A DNA stretch of 64,000 nucleotides, taken from NCBI GenBank assembly GCA_963969595.1, contig OZ018408.1, forward strand, positions 15,745,823 through 15,809,822, read 5' to 3'. Positions 1 through 12,055 of this stretch are shown piece by piece. Position numbers and translations under genes: made by a program. The notes below the pieces were generated by a model. It searched no databases. It saw only the letters and a program-made list of their open reading frames with translations, and was not told the origin of the DNA. How positions within the stretch are numbered: position 1 is the first letter of the stretch; every line of letters starts with the position of its first letter. This stretch comes from Neckera pumila (Eukaryota > Streptophyta > Bryopsida > Hypnales > Neckeraceae).

Positions 1-243
1 AGACCAGAAGGAAGTATGGCACACGGGTATTTGAGGGAAGAGTCAATAGGTTTCTTAAATGAATATCTTTCTGAGTACACAGCAACAACTAAGCGTGCAT
101 GGGACAATAAGGAAGAACAAGGCATTTACAACGAAGTTTTGGAGGGTGCGAAAAGAGATTGGCCTATGAATTCAGAGTTCCAGAAGTTGATTCATGGTCT
201 CGTGTTGGACAACACGCACCACATGGAGCTGTATAGAAAGTAA
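1..243 (+). mobile_element. CACTA (En/Spm) transposase C-terminal fragment, DUF4218-like
   Basis: The frame is open from the first base (RPEGS, then MAHGYL) to the stop at 241-243, so the left end is cut by the window. The peptide opens with R-P-E-G-S, an acidic E-E-S, then NEYLSEY, which resembles the end of the DUF4218 domain found downstream of the catalytic core in plant CACTA transposases (RPEGS-x-AxGYxxEE, then a FxxxYL block). A second CACTA domain, DUF4216, follows at 1134-1739 on the same strand, which supports the call. The piece is short and its upstream catalytic domain is outside the window. Assignment is from memory of the family. Confidence 0.6.
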
Positions 244-892
244 GACAAATGCAATCAGTACAATTGTGAAATTTCAGTATTTAAGTATTGAACCTCGGAA
301 GTGGTGGACAGCATCTAAGAGTCTATGTTAGTATGACAGCGTTGTCTCAATTGCAGTAACTTCAAGTAGAAACTTGTAATCGGGTGTTATTTACTATGTA
401 CTATATGAAGAACTTGAACAGTCACGAAAAATAATTGGAAATACCAGTGAATGTCTTCTGGTGGTTGCAATTCATTATTCAGTTGTCTGCATGTGGAAGC
501 TGAAGAGTGCATGTGGAACGATACAATTGAACTGATAGTGCTTTTTCCTTCCTGTAACGATGAACTCAGGCTAAGCTTTTTTGTACTTTTGAAGTTCGTG
601 TCTTACTGGTCTCATTAAGGAACTTACTAGTCCTTCATGAACATGAGATAAATACCTCTCAAATATTGTGACGTGTTTAAGTATGAGTGGGTTTTCACAT
701 TAGTAACTGTGCCACTCAAAGTCTATTGTCATTGGATGGTAAGTGGAGGTCAATAATATGGTATGCAGTCTGGTCACATGATTCAATCACAAAATGTAGT
801 GTCAACTTAACATTAATTGGAAGCAAGAGATATGAAGAAGCTCTCCAGTAACGTCAACAGGAAAGAAGTGATTATCGTCGATTGCAACGTTG
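244..892. other. Noncoding remnant inside the CACTA element
   Basis: Between the DUF4218 and DUF4216 pieces there is no open frame that continues either domain. The region is moderately AT-rich and probably decayed transposon sequence. Traces of the downstream linker frame (RSDYRRLQR, with one stop) appear from about 860. Confidence 0.4.
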
Positions 893-1739
893 AAGAGGGC
901 GCCAAAATCGCGTTGCTTATCCAGGGGAACTTAGAGAACTACCAGAATTTGATGTTTGGGTATTGGATGAGGTAAGGAGTGATGAACAACGTGGTGTAGT
1001 TGTACCTCCCAAAGTTTTGGACACCACAAGAGGACCACTACCTCTTGCCGCCGCATACAAAGCAATGTATGCATTTGGAAATCATTACAGAGTGTTAAGT
1101 TCAGAACGTGCACTATGAACCACGGATAGTGGAGTGGCAGCCACATTCAAGCAGGTGTGCAGAAATGGAATTCGGGACACCAATCAGGTGAATGCCGATG
1201 TTAAATACGTATGTCACATTGAGGAAATTCTAGAATTGAACTACAGGAGGCACTGCTTAGTAGTCCTTGTCTGTGATTTTCTTAAAACAAACTACATTGG
1301 GGAAAATGCTACAATAAAGAAGGACAAGTGGGGCTTTACATTAGCAAATTATGGAAGGAGATTTGGGTCTATTTGTCGGGATAGCTTTGCTTTTCCTATT
1401 CACTGTGAGCAAGTCTTTTATTCCGATGCAAAAGAAGCTCCCGGATGGAGAGTAGTTCTGCGGAAAGAGGTTAGAGGAAGACGGGTGTTGCCAAATTTTG
1501 AAGACGAAGCAGAGCCCGAATTGTTTGACATGGGCGTGGACGAGCAATTCGAGGGTCTTCGACCAGAAAGGGATGTCTGGGAGCAGCAAGTGCCATCAGC
1601 CAGAACAGGTGAAGATGTCGTATTGGAGCCTGTGATACGACATCGCCGAAACAGACGCATGGTTGGTCAAGGAAGAGTCGCAGTCCGTGGCCATAGGAGA
1701 GGACGTCCTCATGGAAGGCGTGGCAGCTTGGCACATTAG
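893..1739 (+). mobile_element. CACTA transposon tail: linker ORF and DUF4216 domain
   Basis: Two consecutive open segments. From 893 to 1118 a frame reads QNRVAYPGELRELPEFDVWV and continues to a TGA at 1116-1118. The frame reopens just after it and runs to the stop at 1737-1739, covering SGVAATFKQVCRNG, then YVCHIEEILELNYRRH, VVLVCDFLKT, KKDKWGFTLAN, FAFPIHCEQVFYSD and GWRVVLRKEVRG. That order (G-V-x-AxT, an EEIxELxY block, VVLxxCDW-like, DExGFTxVN-like, QVFYxxD and WxVV) matches DUF4216 of plant CACTA elements. The tail is rich in Arg and Gly. The TGA between the two parts and the lack of a complete transposase indicate a decayed copy. Confidence 0.6.
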
Positions 1740-2935
1740 GCAGGTTTAGTGCAAGCATCAGATGAAGATTTTTATGAAGAGGAAGGCAATGAGCTCCAGG
1801 AAGAGGATTGTTGTATAGGAGGATTTTGTCTTCTAAAAGTGAAGGACGTATGGGAGGAGAATCCGGAAATTCCGGTGGTCGAAGGAGAAGGGTTAGGCAA
1901 AGAGTGGGAGCAGATGAAAATGTTTCCAGAGCTGCGGAAAATAGCTCGGGAGGTCCAAGAACCAGCTCGAGCGAGTCGTGCATGTCTACTTCATCGACAA
2001 GTTCAACGAGCAGTGGATAAATGCAGGTTTGATTTTTGATTAAGTATGAATGAAAGCGTAATCCAAAAAGTACATGATTTGATTGAAGTTGAAATACTGG
2101 GTACATAGTAGAGGACAATAACTACAGTGGGGGTCCAGTAGAGCTAGGTTTATTGTAGTCGGTATAGGATGTGAGAGCATATTTGATTTTTTAGTATTTT
2201 GTATGAAATCTGTGGAGGTCAATGCTTCTATAAACGTGCTTTTTATGTTTGGAATGTGGAATGCTGAATACGGTGAGGAAGTCCGGTCGACCATGAGTCT
2301 CCCCTTGCACTCCAAGTTAAGTCATCTGTAGGTTACGGTCAATGTAGTTTTATTCTATTGAGTTCCTCAATTTTATTCCCTAATGCCGCCTGAATTTGTT
2401 TATCTAAGTTTAGACTATATGATCAGGCCTCCGGGATGCAGAGTGGGCTTTTAGAGGAGGCAATATGCATCTCCAATTTAGGAAGTAGTAGCACAAGGTA
2501 CTAAGTCACAATGAACTTCCTTTGCAGTTGTTGACTTTTTCGTTTTGTCCTCTGTGAATTTAGGACTGGAAACCATCAATGTGTATGGTAATGTTGACAT
2601 GATAGGAGGCAATGTTGTATAGATCAATAAAGAAAATGTAGGTATCAATGTCTTGGGTACTTGGTGGCTGCAGTTCCTGAGGTATTTGTTGCATTTGCTT
2701 ATGGTTTACTGTTTAGGACCGATCAAAATTCAAACACCGAAGATGTTATTGAGGTGTAGAATGTAAGAAAACTACAGAGTGGGGTTTAGAGGAAGGATTA
2801 GATCGACTAACACTTCTTGCAGTATATTGGGGCTTTTAGGAATTTGTTCAGAGCAGCCACAATTAGTAACTGTTCATTGTCCCCAATGTCCACAAAATTA
2901 GTGAACGTCACTCTCTTACTATTTGAACTGTAGTG
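1740..2935 (+). mobile_element. Probable 3' remainder of the CACTA element
   Basis: Downstream of the DUF4216 domain, acidic and Ser-rich open segments run to about 2039 in two overlapping frames, and neither looks like a host gene. The next 900 bases have no convincing coding potential. The pentamer TAGTG at 2931-2935 is the reverse complement of the CACTA terminus and could be the 3' end, but five bases occur often by chance and the opposite terminus is outside the window. Extent is therefore a guess. Confidence 0.3.
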
Positions 2936-3355
2936 GTGGAGAACACTAATTTTCTTTGAACGCAATGATTGCAGAGATTTATAAAAGAGTTCTGAAGCAA
3001 CTACACGGTTAGGAGTAGGGAAACATTAGCGTAGTGCGTAGAAAGTGCTTTGTTGCTGTGAATGAAGACAACTGCACTTCCAGTCAGGGTACAGAAGAGG
3101 TTTTCTTGTGCAGCGTAATTGCTGCCCAAGAAAAAAGCTACTACAATGAAAAATGATTCTCTTACTTTTTTAAGAGAAATTATTTTCATACCTAAATTTG
3201 GCTTTCACTTTTTGAATGGAACAGAATGTATTTAATTGAAGGTTCTCCGTGCTATAACATTGAGTTTGATTTGTCTCCACAAATACAATTAAAAAAACAT
3301 CATTTTGTTCAATAAATAACAAATGGAATATGAAGGTCGAAATTGCGTGGAAACC
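2936..3355. other. AT-rich noncoding stretch
   Basis: No gene, RNA or clear repeat boundary seen. It lies between the presumed CACTA end and the first TTAA-bounded element. Confidence 0.4.
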
Positions 3356-3997
3356 TTAACCCCTAAATGCGCAAGGCACCCAAATCTAGTGCTTGCAAAA
3401 CTAAGAAGTTAAATGAAATCTAATGAAGCTGCTATTTTTAGTATTTTATATTTTTAGAAAGTTCTTCTTGAAGTCTAATTTTAACATCAAAAATCCTATC
3501 TTGGAAATAAATGATAGTGATTTTTCTATTCAAGTTCTTGTACAAGGGTACTTAGTGCAATCTTGACTTCCCATAGTGTTAAGAGCTATTTGAATTGAGC
3601 CTCAAATACACTAGATTTCAAAGAAAAAATCACCTTGAAAATTCATTTAAAAAAAATGTAGAGTAGATTTTAAGAACCCATAAATTGATTGGGGTTATAG
3701 AAGTTAGGCCCTTCAACATTAAATTTTTTTGGTCAACAAATTTTTAGATTTGACTTGTATAAAGAAGATTGAAAGATTTCTGTAGTTTTAGCACTTTTAT
3801 GGTCAAACATTATAATCTTTTGCTCCATACGTGATATTGTTGTGTTTTCTTTTCCTATGACATCTCCAATATGTCCAGTTTGAATTTGTACAGTTACAAT
3901 TGAAAACTTGGTACAACTTCTCAAAATATTGGCCTTTTGTTCAATTTAGAGCAAATCCCAAGAAGCCAGAAACAAGCCTTGGGCATTTAGGGGTTAA
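3356..3997. mobile_element. TTAA-bounded terminal-inverted-repeat element, copy 1 (642 bp)
   Basis: The left end reads TTAACCCCTAAATGC and the right end GCATTTAGGGGTTAA, a perfect 15-bp inverted pair including the TTAA. TTAA sits at both outer edges (3356-3359 and 3994-3997), as expected for a TTAA target-site duplication. There is no open frame inside. An internal segment (about 3676-3900) is clearly similar to 54575-54800. TTAA duplication plus a terminus starting CCC is the signature of the piggyBac superfamily; superfamily membership is inference, since no transposase is present. Confidence 0.65.
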
Positions 3998-4577
3998 CAG
4001 AAGACGCTACATCTTCCCCTTTGGACCAAGAAGATAAATATCTGGTTCTTGAGGTTAAACTTTTAAAAAAGCAACATCCATTTGTTTGGGTGCCTAGAGC
4101 ACACCTGTCTTATATAATTTTGGGTCTCTACGTTTTTATAATTAAAAATAAAGGAAATAACTGTGGCAAATAAAAAGTTCTCGGCTATGATTTGCCATGG
4201 GTAAATTATCCACTTCCATTGTGGACCCACTTCGATTGCGAACCCACTTTAAATGGAGGATGCAGCATCCTCCAAACATTACTGGCAATGGCTCCAGGCT
4301 TTGTTTTCTTTTAAACAAGCCAATGAAGGGCTGAGAATCTCACATTAAAAGTGATTTTTTAATCAGGACGTATCAGTAATTGCCTTGCATGTGAGCAAGC
4401 GATGTCAGGCCAAAAGGAAGCACTGTTAATGTCAATTTTAAGTAAAGAACATGATTATGCTGTTTTTAGTTAGTGGAACTATCAAGTACAGACTCCAAAA
4501 ATGGTTTTTTAAGAAACTGCACTGCATGACACTAAGGATGTCGTGACAAGAAATTGACATAAATAAGAAACATGAAG
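3998..4577. other. AT-rich noncoding stretch
   Basis: No coding potential seen. It lies between a TTAA element and the poly-T that marks the 3' end of the reverse-strand LINE. Confidence 0.4.
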
Positions 4578-6120
4578 GATTTTTTTTTTTTTTTTTTTTG
4601 AACAAATGGGAGAATCCACTGCATTAAAAAAGAAACCGGGAACCAAGTACAAAGTAGCCAAGCCTCACGGCTGGACAGTGAAGAGAATACGAGCAAAGAA
4701 AAGAAACAAAGCAGGACGCCAAAACAAACCTAAAGGCAAGAGACAGGGCAACAACTAAACGAACAAACAAGACGGGGGATCGTCTCTGTTCCAAGTGTAC
4801 CACCCTTCTTCATGAATAGCCAAGATCGGATCGTGAAGCCAAGTTTTCTCAAACTTGATCCAAATACTCCCCGTATTCTGTGGCCTCTGATGAGTTGCTC
4901 TAGTTGCTTTAATCTGAGCTGCCCTACCTGAGTCAAGTAAAGCCATCCATAAGGCTTTGTGAGTGTGCTTACGGGTCCACTCTTTTTGTGTAAACACTCT
5001 ACTATTCCTAGAGATCCAAATGATCCAAAGTGAAGATCCCCTAAGTAAAGACCATAGGTTTTTAAACCGAAGGAACCGACGAGGAAGTGAATCACCAAAA
5101 ATGCAATGCTTGTAGCTAAGTCTAGTGTGCAAGATAAACTTATACTAGTCACCACATAAGTGAATGAGGATAGACTGGGCATATTCCCATACCTCTTGGG
5201 CTCGCGGGCAGTAAAAAACCTGTGGATGGGAGTCTCTGAGCTGTCAGATGTGCAGCAGTTACACCTAGTGTCGATGCCTGGATTGATCCGGGCCCTCCAA
5301 GAGTGAACAGCTACCGCATTATGCCACACGGACCACATGAAAGCTGCTTCCTTCTGGGCTCGTGTATTCTGCCAAAGATCTCTTCAGTCTGGCAGAAAAC
5401 CTGGTGGAAGGTGGCCGGACCATTTTGATGGAATAGAGCGTTTAAGCTGGGTTTGTTTGGTGAGTAATAGTCCTCCAGTAGCTGTGGAGTATGCTGTTAA
5501 TTTGATACCGTTGGCCCATTTCCACCTACCGGGGTCAAAGCTCAGAGTTTGGATGGCACCAGCAAATAGCAAAATTGATATGCCTTTCGCCGTTTTCCTC
5601 CCTTCCAGAATTCGCACTCTCCGGAGAAAACCTTCATAACTTGTGTCTTCATGTAATGGAGTAAGAGCTGATACTTTCTTGGAGCTATGCCCTACAGTTG
5701 CATAAGAATTAGCTTCTGATAAGGAGATACTCTGAGGTTGTGTTGACTGAAGCCGTAATCCTTGCTCTCCAACCTTCCATGTGAACATTGGGATCTCATC
5801 GTTTGCTGACTTGAAGATACCAATCCAATGTCCAGCCTTAACTTGATTGACGTGTCTGGTAAGAAAAATATCCATTCTTCTGGAATTTGCGAGATGAGAT
5901 AACACCATTGGCCATATTCTGTATCCGTGAGTTGAAAATGAACTTGTACTTCCACCCATGGCTTGAAATCTTGCCTGTCCAAGTCCCATAAATCTGCAAT
6001 TGTCCTGAGTCCACTTTGTGCCAACTCTTGAGCTCTCTTTTGGTTGAAATGGAAATTTGAACCAATGTAACTTATGGCCCACCACAAGCTTTTCAAGCTT
6101 GTCAACTTGTGGCCCACCAC
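4578..6120 (-). mobile_element. 5'-truncated, frameshifted LINE (L1-type) with zf-RVT region
   Basis: On the reverse strand a long frame (6151 to about 5384) runs toward the zinc-finger reverse-transcriptase tail typical of plant LINEs: AFMWSVWHNAVAVHSWRARI, then TRCNCCTSD and an IHRF motif (about 5338-5200). After a frame break the conserved tail continues as LWSLLRGSSLWIIWISRNSR and TRKHTHKALWMALL (5132-4755). The element ends in a poly-A, seen as about 20 T's at 4580-4600 on the + strand. The frame change near 5130-5190 and the missing reverse-transcriptase core show a dead, 5'-truncated copy. A short direct repeat (GGCCCACCACAAG) occurs twice near 6077-6121. Confidence 0.75.
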
Positions 6121-7874
6121 AAGTATGAAGGATTTGACAAGAAGAATTCAAAGAAAACAGCCTGTGGTCATTTGGGACATTTCTCTGTCAACAATTAGTC
6201 ATTTAGGTCCCCATTTCCTTGTAGTGTCATATTAGAAGCGTAGATTGTAATGTAAAAAGATGAGCAAAGAAGCCGTCCATTTTAGCACTTATAATCCCAA
6301 GTGTGTTTGTATCCTTGAGGGACACTTGACAATTGATGTAGGTTCTTGTAATCTCAATTTTTGACATGATTTTCTGATTTTTTTCCAAGATTGAAAAATA
6401 GGTAAGATTTTTGGAAATAACTTTTTTATTTCAATTTGTGCTTGGGAGCGAATGTTATGCCATACAAAGCTCAAAATAGTCAAAACTGGATGGCAAAAAA
6501 TAAAACAAAGAATAAATAATTTGAAAGTTATAGAGCATCTTGTTTTTTAGACAATCAGGGCCTCATTTTGAAAATGTAACACATTGGAATCTTTTTGTAC
6601 TTCAATCTTCACACTTTTTCAAAAAAAAATTTACAAGGTTAATTTTGATTGTTAGAATAATCTCACAATTGGGAATAAAGTCAAGGCACCTATTTCCAAC
6701 AATGTACCCTAAACCAAATTTTGAAAATATGTAGATATTAGAAGTTCAAAATGTACAACTTGCATACATGTGCAAAAAATGGATTGCAGACACCTTGTAT
6801 TTGAACTTTATAAATTTATAGCATATTTATATATATTCAAAAGTTATCATTTTTAAGAAAATAACTATATATTTTTGTGTTATTTAGCATAATTTTTTGA
6901 AGATTTTTAGAGGAAATTGTTTAAAATAATATACCATTTTGAATCATATTTTTAGACAATAACATTTCACTCAATAAAATTTTAAAATCTATGAAATTCT
7001 TATTATGAAATTCCATAAAGATTTCTCATTCCACTTACTAAAGAATCTTGCTAAAGATTGACTTGCAATAAAGTCTTTTCTCATTAATAAATTTGATTAC
7101 ATGTTTTTTTCTTAAAACTATTTTAAATTTTTTGTAATATCGTTTTATACAAGTGTGTTATTTGTACTTCTACATGTTTAAAATTTGTTGGAAAAAACAC
7201 ATTTTTCAATTAGTTATGGCAACTTTTGAATTGAGTGAAAACCTATGGGAGCCACTACAATATATAGTGCAATATTTTTAAGTTGACCTTAAATGTCATC
7301 ACTAGCCTTAGGGATTAGATTTTCAATGTATTTGAGAATCTCTCATTATTTTGGTTTAAGATGATCAAGTCTAAGTCTAACAACCTAATGTACCTATGGT
7401 AGGTGTAAAAGAGATCAAGATACTTTTGACTTCAAATGCTATTAATTTTATAATCTCTAAGGTTAATATTTTTGATATTTCTTCCATATATTCTTGCATT
7501 AATTTGGGAGAAGATTATAAGGTTGACCATGCAATTTATTCTTTTATATTTCTATTATGTTCTTTATATAAGAAATGCCAATGTTGGAATTGACTTTGAT
7601 GACATACTCATGAAAATTTAATAGGGGTTAAGAATTTAATAGAAATTTTATTCCTCAATGACAACTTTCATTCCTTTTAAGTTTTAATTTAAAAATAATT
7701 GAAATTGATGTGACTGTATACTAGTAAGCGTATGTGTGCATATGTAGAAGCTTGTACTAAAGAAAATGTACCATCCTTTTTGCCCCTAAAGTTCTTTAGA
7801 TGTTGCAATCCAAAAAAATGTTTCAAATCACTACATTTTATTATAATGCTAAATTCTTTGTTTTTGTTACTTAG
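6121..7874. other. AT-rich repeat-like noncoding stretch
   Basis: Very AT-rich, with many A and T runs and no convincing gene. Phrases resembling the inside of the TTAA elements occur, but I could not define element ends. Confidence 0.4.
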
Positions 7875-8793
7875 TTAACCTCTAAAGCCCAAAGTCCCCT
7901 CCGGAGACACTTGGATTTCAGGCAAGTTCAAGTGACGTGAAATTTTGACCTGATTTTTTGAAACATTTTTTGAAGATAGGGAATCACAGTAGCTTTCTAA
8001 AAATATAATTTTTTTGTTAATCGGTGCCCGGGAACAAAAGTTATACCACGCGAAGTTAAAAAAGCAACTCGCCCGGCAAAAAAAAAAATGTAAAAAATTG
8101 TGTATTTTTTTTTTTTTTTTTTTTTTTCGAAGATCATGTTTTTATTTACATTTGAAGCTTTGATTCATTCTATTCAGACTCAAAATGAGAAAGTTATAGA
8201 CAATCTTGTTTTTAGGGCAATCCAGCATCTTTTTCAAAAACCAACTTATAGAATTCATTTTTGAATGCAATTTTCAAATTTTTTCAAATTTTTTTTTTGA
8301 TTCAAGCAAATTTTGTTTGCATGAACAATCCTAGTGTTGGAATTATAATATTTTAATTTTACCTAAGAGCTATTAACAATTTAGTATTTCATTCAATTCT
8401 AGACCTACTTCTATTTAACAATTTTTTATATGTGAAAATCAAGTTTTGACATTCTAAATTTTTTTGCCCGACCCTCAATTCAAATGTTCAACATAAAAAA
8501 TTTAATCCAATGGTGTGTAGTGCAAAAAAAATCTACAAATGGCCATCAAAGTCATCTGAAATTACAGTTCAAAAAAAATTCTTTTTCCAACTTCAAATGC
8601 TAATATCTTCCAATCCATACAGTCAAAGTTCATGAAATTCTTAGTACATAATCTAAGACAAGTGAAATACAGGATCCAATATTTAGATATTTAAAAAAAA
8701 AGTTTTTTTTTGGTTTCTTGAGTGATTGCAGCAAAAATGGCAATTTTTAGTGGTTTTGGAGTCAAGAAAATGCCTTGGGCCTTTAGGGGTTAA
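7875..8793. mobile_element. TTAA-bounded terminal-inverted-repeat element, copy 2 (919 bp)
   Basis: The left end is TTAACCTCTAAAGCCCAAAG and the right end is CTTGGGCCTTTAGGGGTTAA, inverted repeats of about 20 bp with few mismatches. TTAA flanks both sides. Internal blocks (GATTTTTTGAAACATTTTTTGA; AATCGGTGCCC, then ACAAAAGTTAT) recur in the copies at 61473-62349 and 62434-63366 in the same order, so these three belong to one subfamily. No open frame inside. Confidence 0.7.
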
Positions 8794-10261
8794 CATATTG
8801 AAGTACTGTACATTCTAAAAAAAATCAAATTAAAACCTCAACCATTAAAAGATTGTAATGCTTGAATTTCAAATTCCATTCCAAAGGTCTTTCAAATTAT
8901 TTTAAAACAAATTCTTGGGTCCTAAAATATTAAAAAAAACATTTACGTTGAAGAAATATTTTGAGAATTCAAGAAAAAATCACCAATAATTGTTTCATAT
9001 TCATTCTTATTTTTTATAAAGTGGAAGCTTCTACAAATTGATGAGAAACACAAAATTGCTAATAACTTCAAAATCTAATTGAAAAATCCTAATGGTAAGA
9101 ATGTTCTAGCATGCAATCTACACCTGTATGTTTTTTTAGTTATTTCTTTTTCAAAATTTGTTAAGTTGAAATAGACTTTGAGCACTTTGCGGGATTCCAA
9201 ATGTGCTTGGTGATGCTTGTTATCTTCTCCTACCATGTCTCACGGTCCCGCATTGAGGTCATGATAACCTTGTAGTGGCAAAAACCTTGTTCAACAGGAA
9301 ACTTTGATGTGGCCGCATCATTGTGAACAACACTTTTGGAATCTTCAAGCAATCTTTTAGCGAGCTTTTGATGAAGTTGGATTTGCAAGTAGCTTTTTTT
9401 TACAATGTGATCATGAATTTGCTCTACTATACTATATTGTACAACATCCTTCTTGGACAATCACACAAAGACATGGAGAAATTGTTGAAGGTTTTGCAAG
9501 GAGGGATAGGACAATGAAGTTTTAGATGATGACGGCCATGTGCTAAATGAACTAGTAGAGGTTCTATGAGATGACCTAGTATTGGAGTAGAGACTTGAGT
9601 ACTAGAAAAATCAATGTCCGTACTAGCATAGATTTTGCATAGTTTTGTTGATAATCATGGTTGATTAGGACAATTTGATTCGGATACTTTTTAGGATAAT
9701 TGTGTTGATTATGCCATGTAGGATGAATGTCCTCATAGATGTGCCGTGTCAATAAAGACCAACTATCACATCATCAAAAATTGCCACATCAATTGAAACC
9801 AATTGCCATGTCAATATCAAGGCAATTTGCCATGTCACAACAAGTGAAGCTACATGTCACAACAAGTGAAGCTAATGGGGTTTGAATCCAAGACCTCATG
9901 ATATCAACAATGAAGCCTAATTGTCACCCCTAAACATCTCCCCTTCATCTCGTACATGTTAACTTTTGCCACATCAACATTTTCAAACAATCTATATTGA
10001 TCAAAAATCAACATTTTCAAGTAATCTATGTTGATTGCCCAAACAAGGTTGACAAAATGTGCCATTTTGGTAGCCTGGATAGTTCATATCAATACGTAAC
10101 TATTAACAAAAACTACTTTAATTCGGGCTTCCTTTTCTAGAAGTGTCCATTAAAAGCACAAACGACTGCATCGCCGGTGTGTCCCGCAGGTACTCTTGCG
10201 CTTCCTCTCTCGGATTTCTTTTCCTTCTAGGAACTTCCTGATATAGGTTACAAACAAGAAG
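8794..10261. other. AT-rich noncoding stretch with a short direct repeat
   Basis: No gene recognised. The phrase CATGTCACAACAAGTGAAGCT occurs twice in tandem near 9831-9873. Short ORFs near 9230-9517 on both strands have no recognisable motif. Its right edge meets the kinase fragment. Confidence 0.4.
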
Positions 10262-11433
10262 GTGTTGGAGAGAAGATCGGAGAGTGGAGACATTATGGAG
10301 GAAGCATACATCTACATGGTCCTGGAGTACGTGGAGATTGATTTGGCTGGCATTCTTTCTGCGAAGCGCAAGGAAACGCATAGCAACAATGAAACCGATC
10401 TTGACGAGAATTGGCTTCGCTTTTACAGGCAGGTATTATCTCTCACGTCGTTTTATTGTATCACCGGTCCACACTGTCAAGGTCATTAACGAGATGCTGC
10501 CTGAAACGTGCATGTGACTGCTTACGTTTGCAGAGTTAATGTATAGCTTCACGTATGATTTCGGGAAGCTGTTGCGAATAAAAATGATTGTGCATCTGGG
10601 TTCCTAAAGTCATTGGCCTTGTATCATTATACTACCCTAGATCTTTTCTTGCTTGGTCACGTTTCTAATTTTCATTGTTTCACTTGGATGACAGCAAATT
10701 CTTAAGGCCGTAAGGACTGTTCATGATGAACGCATTGTGCACTCTGATTTGAAACCAGCTAATTTTATGCTCGTGAGAGGAAAACTGAAGCTCATCGATT
10801 TTGGAATAGCAAAAGCTATTCAGAAGGATACCACCAGTATTGTAAAAGAAAATCAGGTATGCTGCCGATCTTGTTCAAGCGTAACAACGATTTGATATTT
10901 ATTTGCCTGCATACATATCGATACTTGTTTTCATATCGTTACTTCTGCATTTGTTGTCTCCTACATTTATGAGGGATACTATGATTTGGATGATCAAGTC
11001 AATTAGGTATGCTGAAGTTGCTCCTCTCCTCTCTTGATTTGTTCAGACAGGCACGATGAATTACATGTCTCCAGAGGCATTTTTACAGAGTCAAACAGAT
11101 GAAGACGGTGCGGAAATCAAGATAGGCCGAGCCTCAGATGTTTGGTCTCTGGGGTGCATCTTTTATCAGATGGTTTGCTGAGCTTCGTTCTACTCAAAAA
11201 TACAGGCCATTACAAATCAACACCACAAGGTCCACTATCCTCGTGTATCGAATCCCTGGTTAACGGATATGATTAAAGAGTGCTTAAAGTGGGATCGTAG
11301 AAAGCGGCTGCGAATTCCACAGCTTCTCGAGCACCCGTTTCTACGGCCACACATTGCCCCTACAATTCCAGAACCGACCTGTTGTCCTAGATGTGGGCAT
11401 CAACGTCATTCTAAGGTTGCAGATGCTCTCTGA
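10262..11433 (+). pseudogene. MPS1: MPS1/TTK-type spindle-checkpoint kinase fragment (broken)
   Basis: Three exons of a dual-specificity MPS1/TTK kinase. Exon a (about 10262-10432) has EEAYIYMVLEYVEIDLAGIL and NWLRFYRQ. Exon b (10695-10856) has the catalytic loop [11 protein letters not shown] and the DFG triad in [10 protein letters not shown]. Exon c (11047-11433) has [26 protein letters not shown]-like text, LEHPF and a Cys-rich tail. Donor and acceptor sites are canonical, so introns were kept. The N-terminal half, most of the N-lobe and the glycine loop are absent. In exon c the frame hits TGA at 11179-11181, where a Y-G-x-T-P block would normally follow YQMV. The shifted frame beyond it reads FAELRSTQK and the original frame resumes at IQAITNQ, which implies a small deletion plus a 1-nt loss. 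Non-functional as read. Confidence 0.8.
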
Positions 11434-11598
11434 AGTCTGATTTTGCACTTGTGTGAAGTAATAGCGTACAAGTCTCGGCCGGCTTTACCAGGTACAAACG
11501 CTCTCAACGTACAAGACAACCCACAGCACTTTCAAAGTTCGTCGATCAAGACTTGCAATTTCAAGACTAGCTTCCTGGGGTGATTCAACCCTTTTGCA

Positions 11599-12055
11599 AT
11601 GGCAACGTCAGTGGCCATCACCTCCATGAGCTCTTTGGTCTCGTCAGCGGCGCTTCAGTCTCAACGAGGGGGCTCAACAATTGCCAGCAAGCGTGTGAGC
11701 ATTTGCCATAGCCATGGCCTGGTCTCAGAGATGCGAGGAACGCAGATCCAACACGCGAAGCGCACGACCAGGGCACGGAAGGCCGCCGTTGTCACGCCCT
11801 TGGCAGTGATGCACACCACGGAGACGGGAAGTGCCAACCAGTGGAACCCGTTGCCGTCGCCCAAGTCGCCCGGCTCACCCGCCGAACGCAACACCAAAGG
11901 CTGGACCGACGAGCGCGGCCACCAAAACCCGCGCCTCATCGCGCAACTGCGACACATCGCGGTCGCGGCCCGCGACCGCGCGGAGATGCACACCACCATC
12001 GGACTCCAACGTGACAACTGGAACAAGCTCTGCCACATCACCATCGTCACCGCAA
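11599..12055 (+). pseudogene. Truncated At4g22030-like plastid protein, N-terminal part
   Basis: The frame starts ATG at 11599 with MATSVAITSMSSLVSSAALQ, a Ser/Ala-rich, acid-poor leader typical of a plastid transit peptide. It continues with ERNTKGWTDERGHQNP, then RLIAQLRHIAVAARDRAEMH and GLQRDNWNKL. The block of ExH-x(5)-QRxNWN is characteristic of the plant family annotated as 'probable F-box protein At4g22030'. Where that family continues into a hydrophobic INxITL-type helix, this copy runs into antisense arginine-decarboxylase sequence at about 12050-12058, so the last 16-18 codons of the frame (to 12108) are foreign. It could still be transcribed as a short plastid-targeted ORF. The family name is a homology label, not a demonstrated function. 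Confidence 0.55.
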
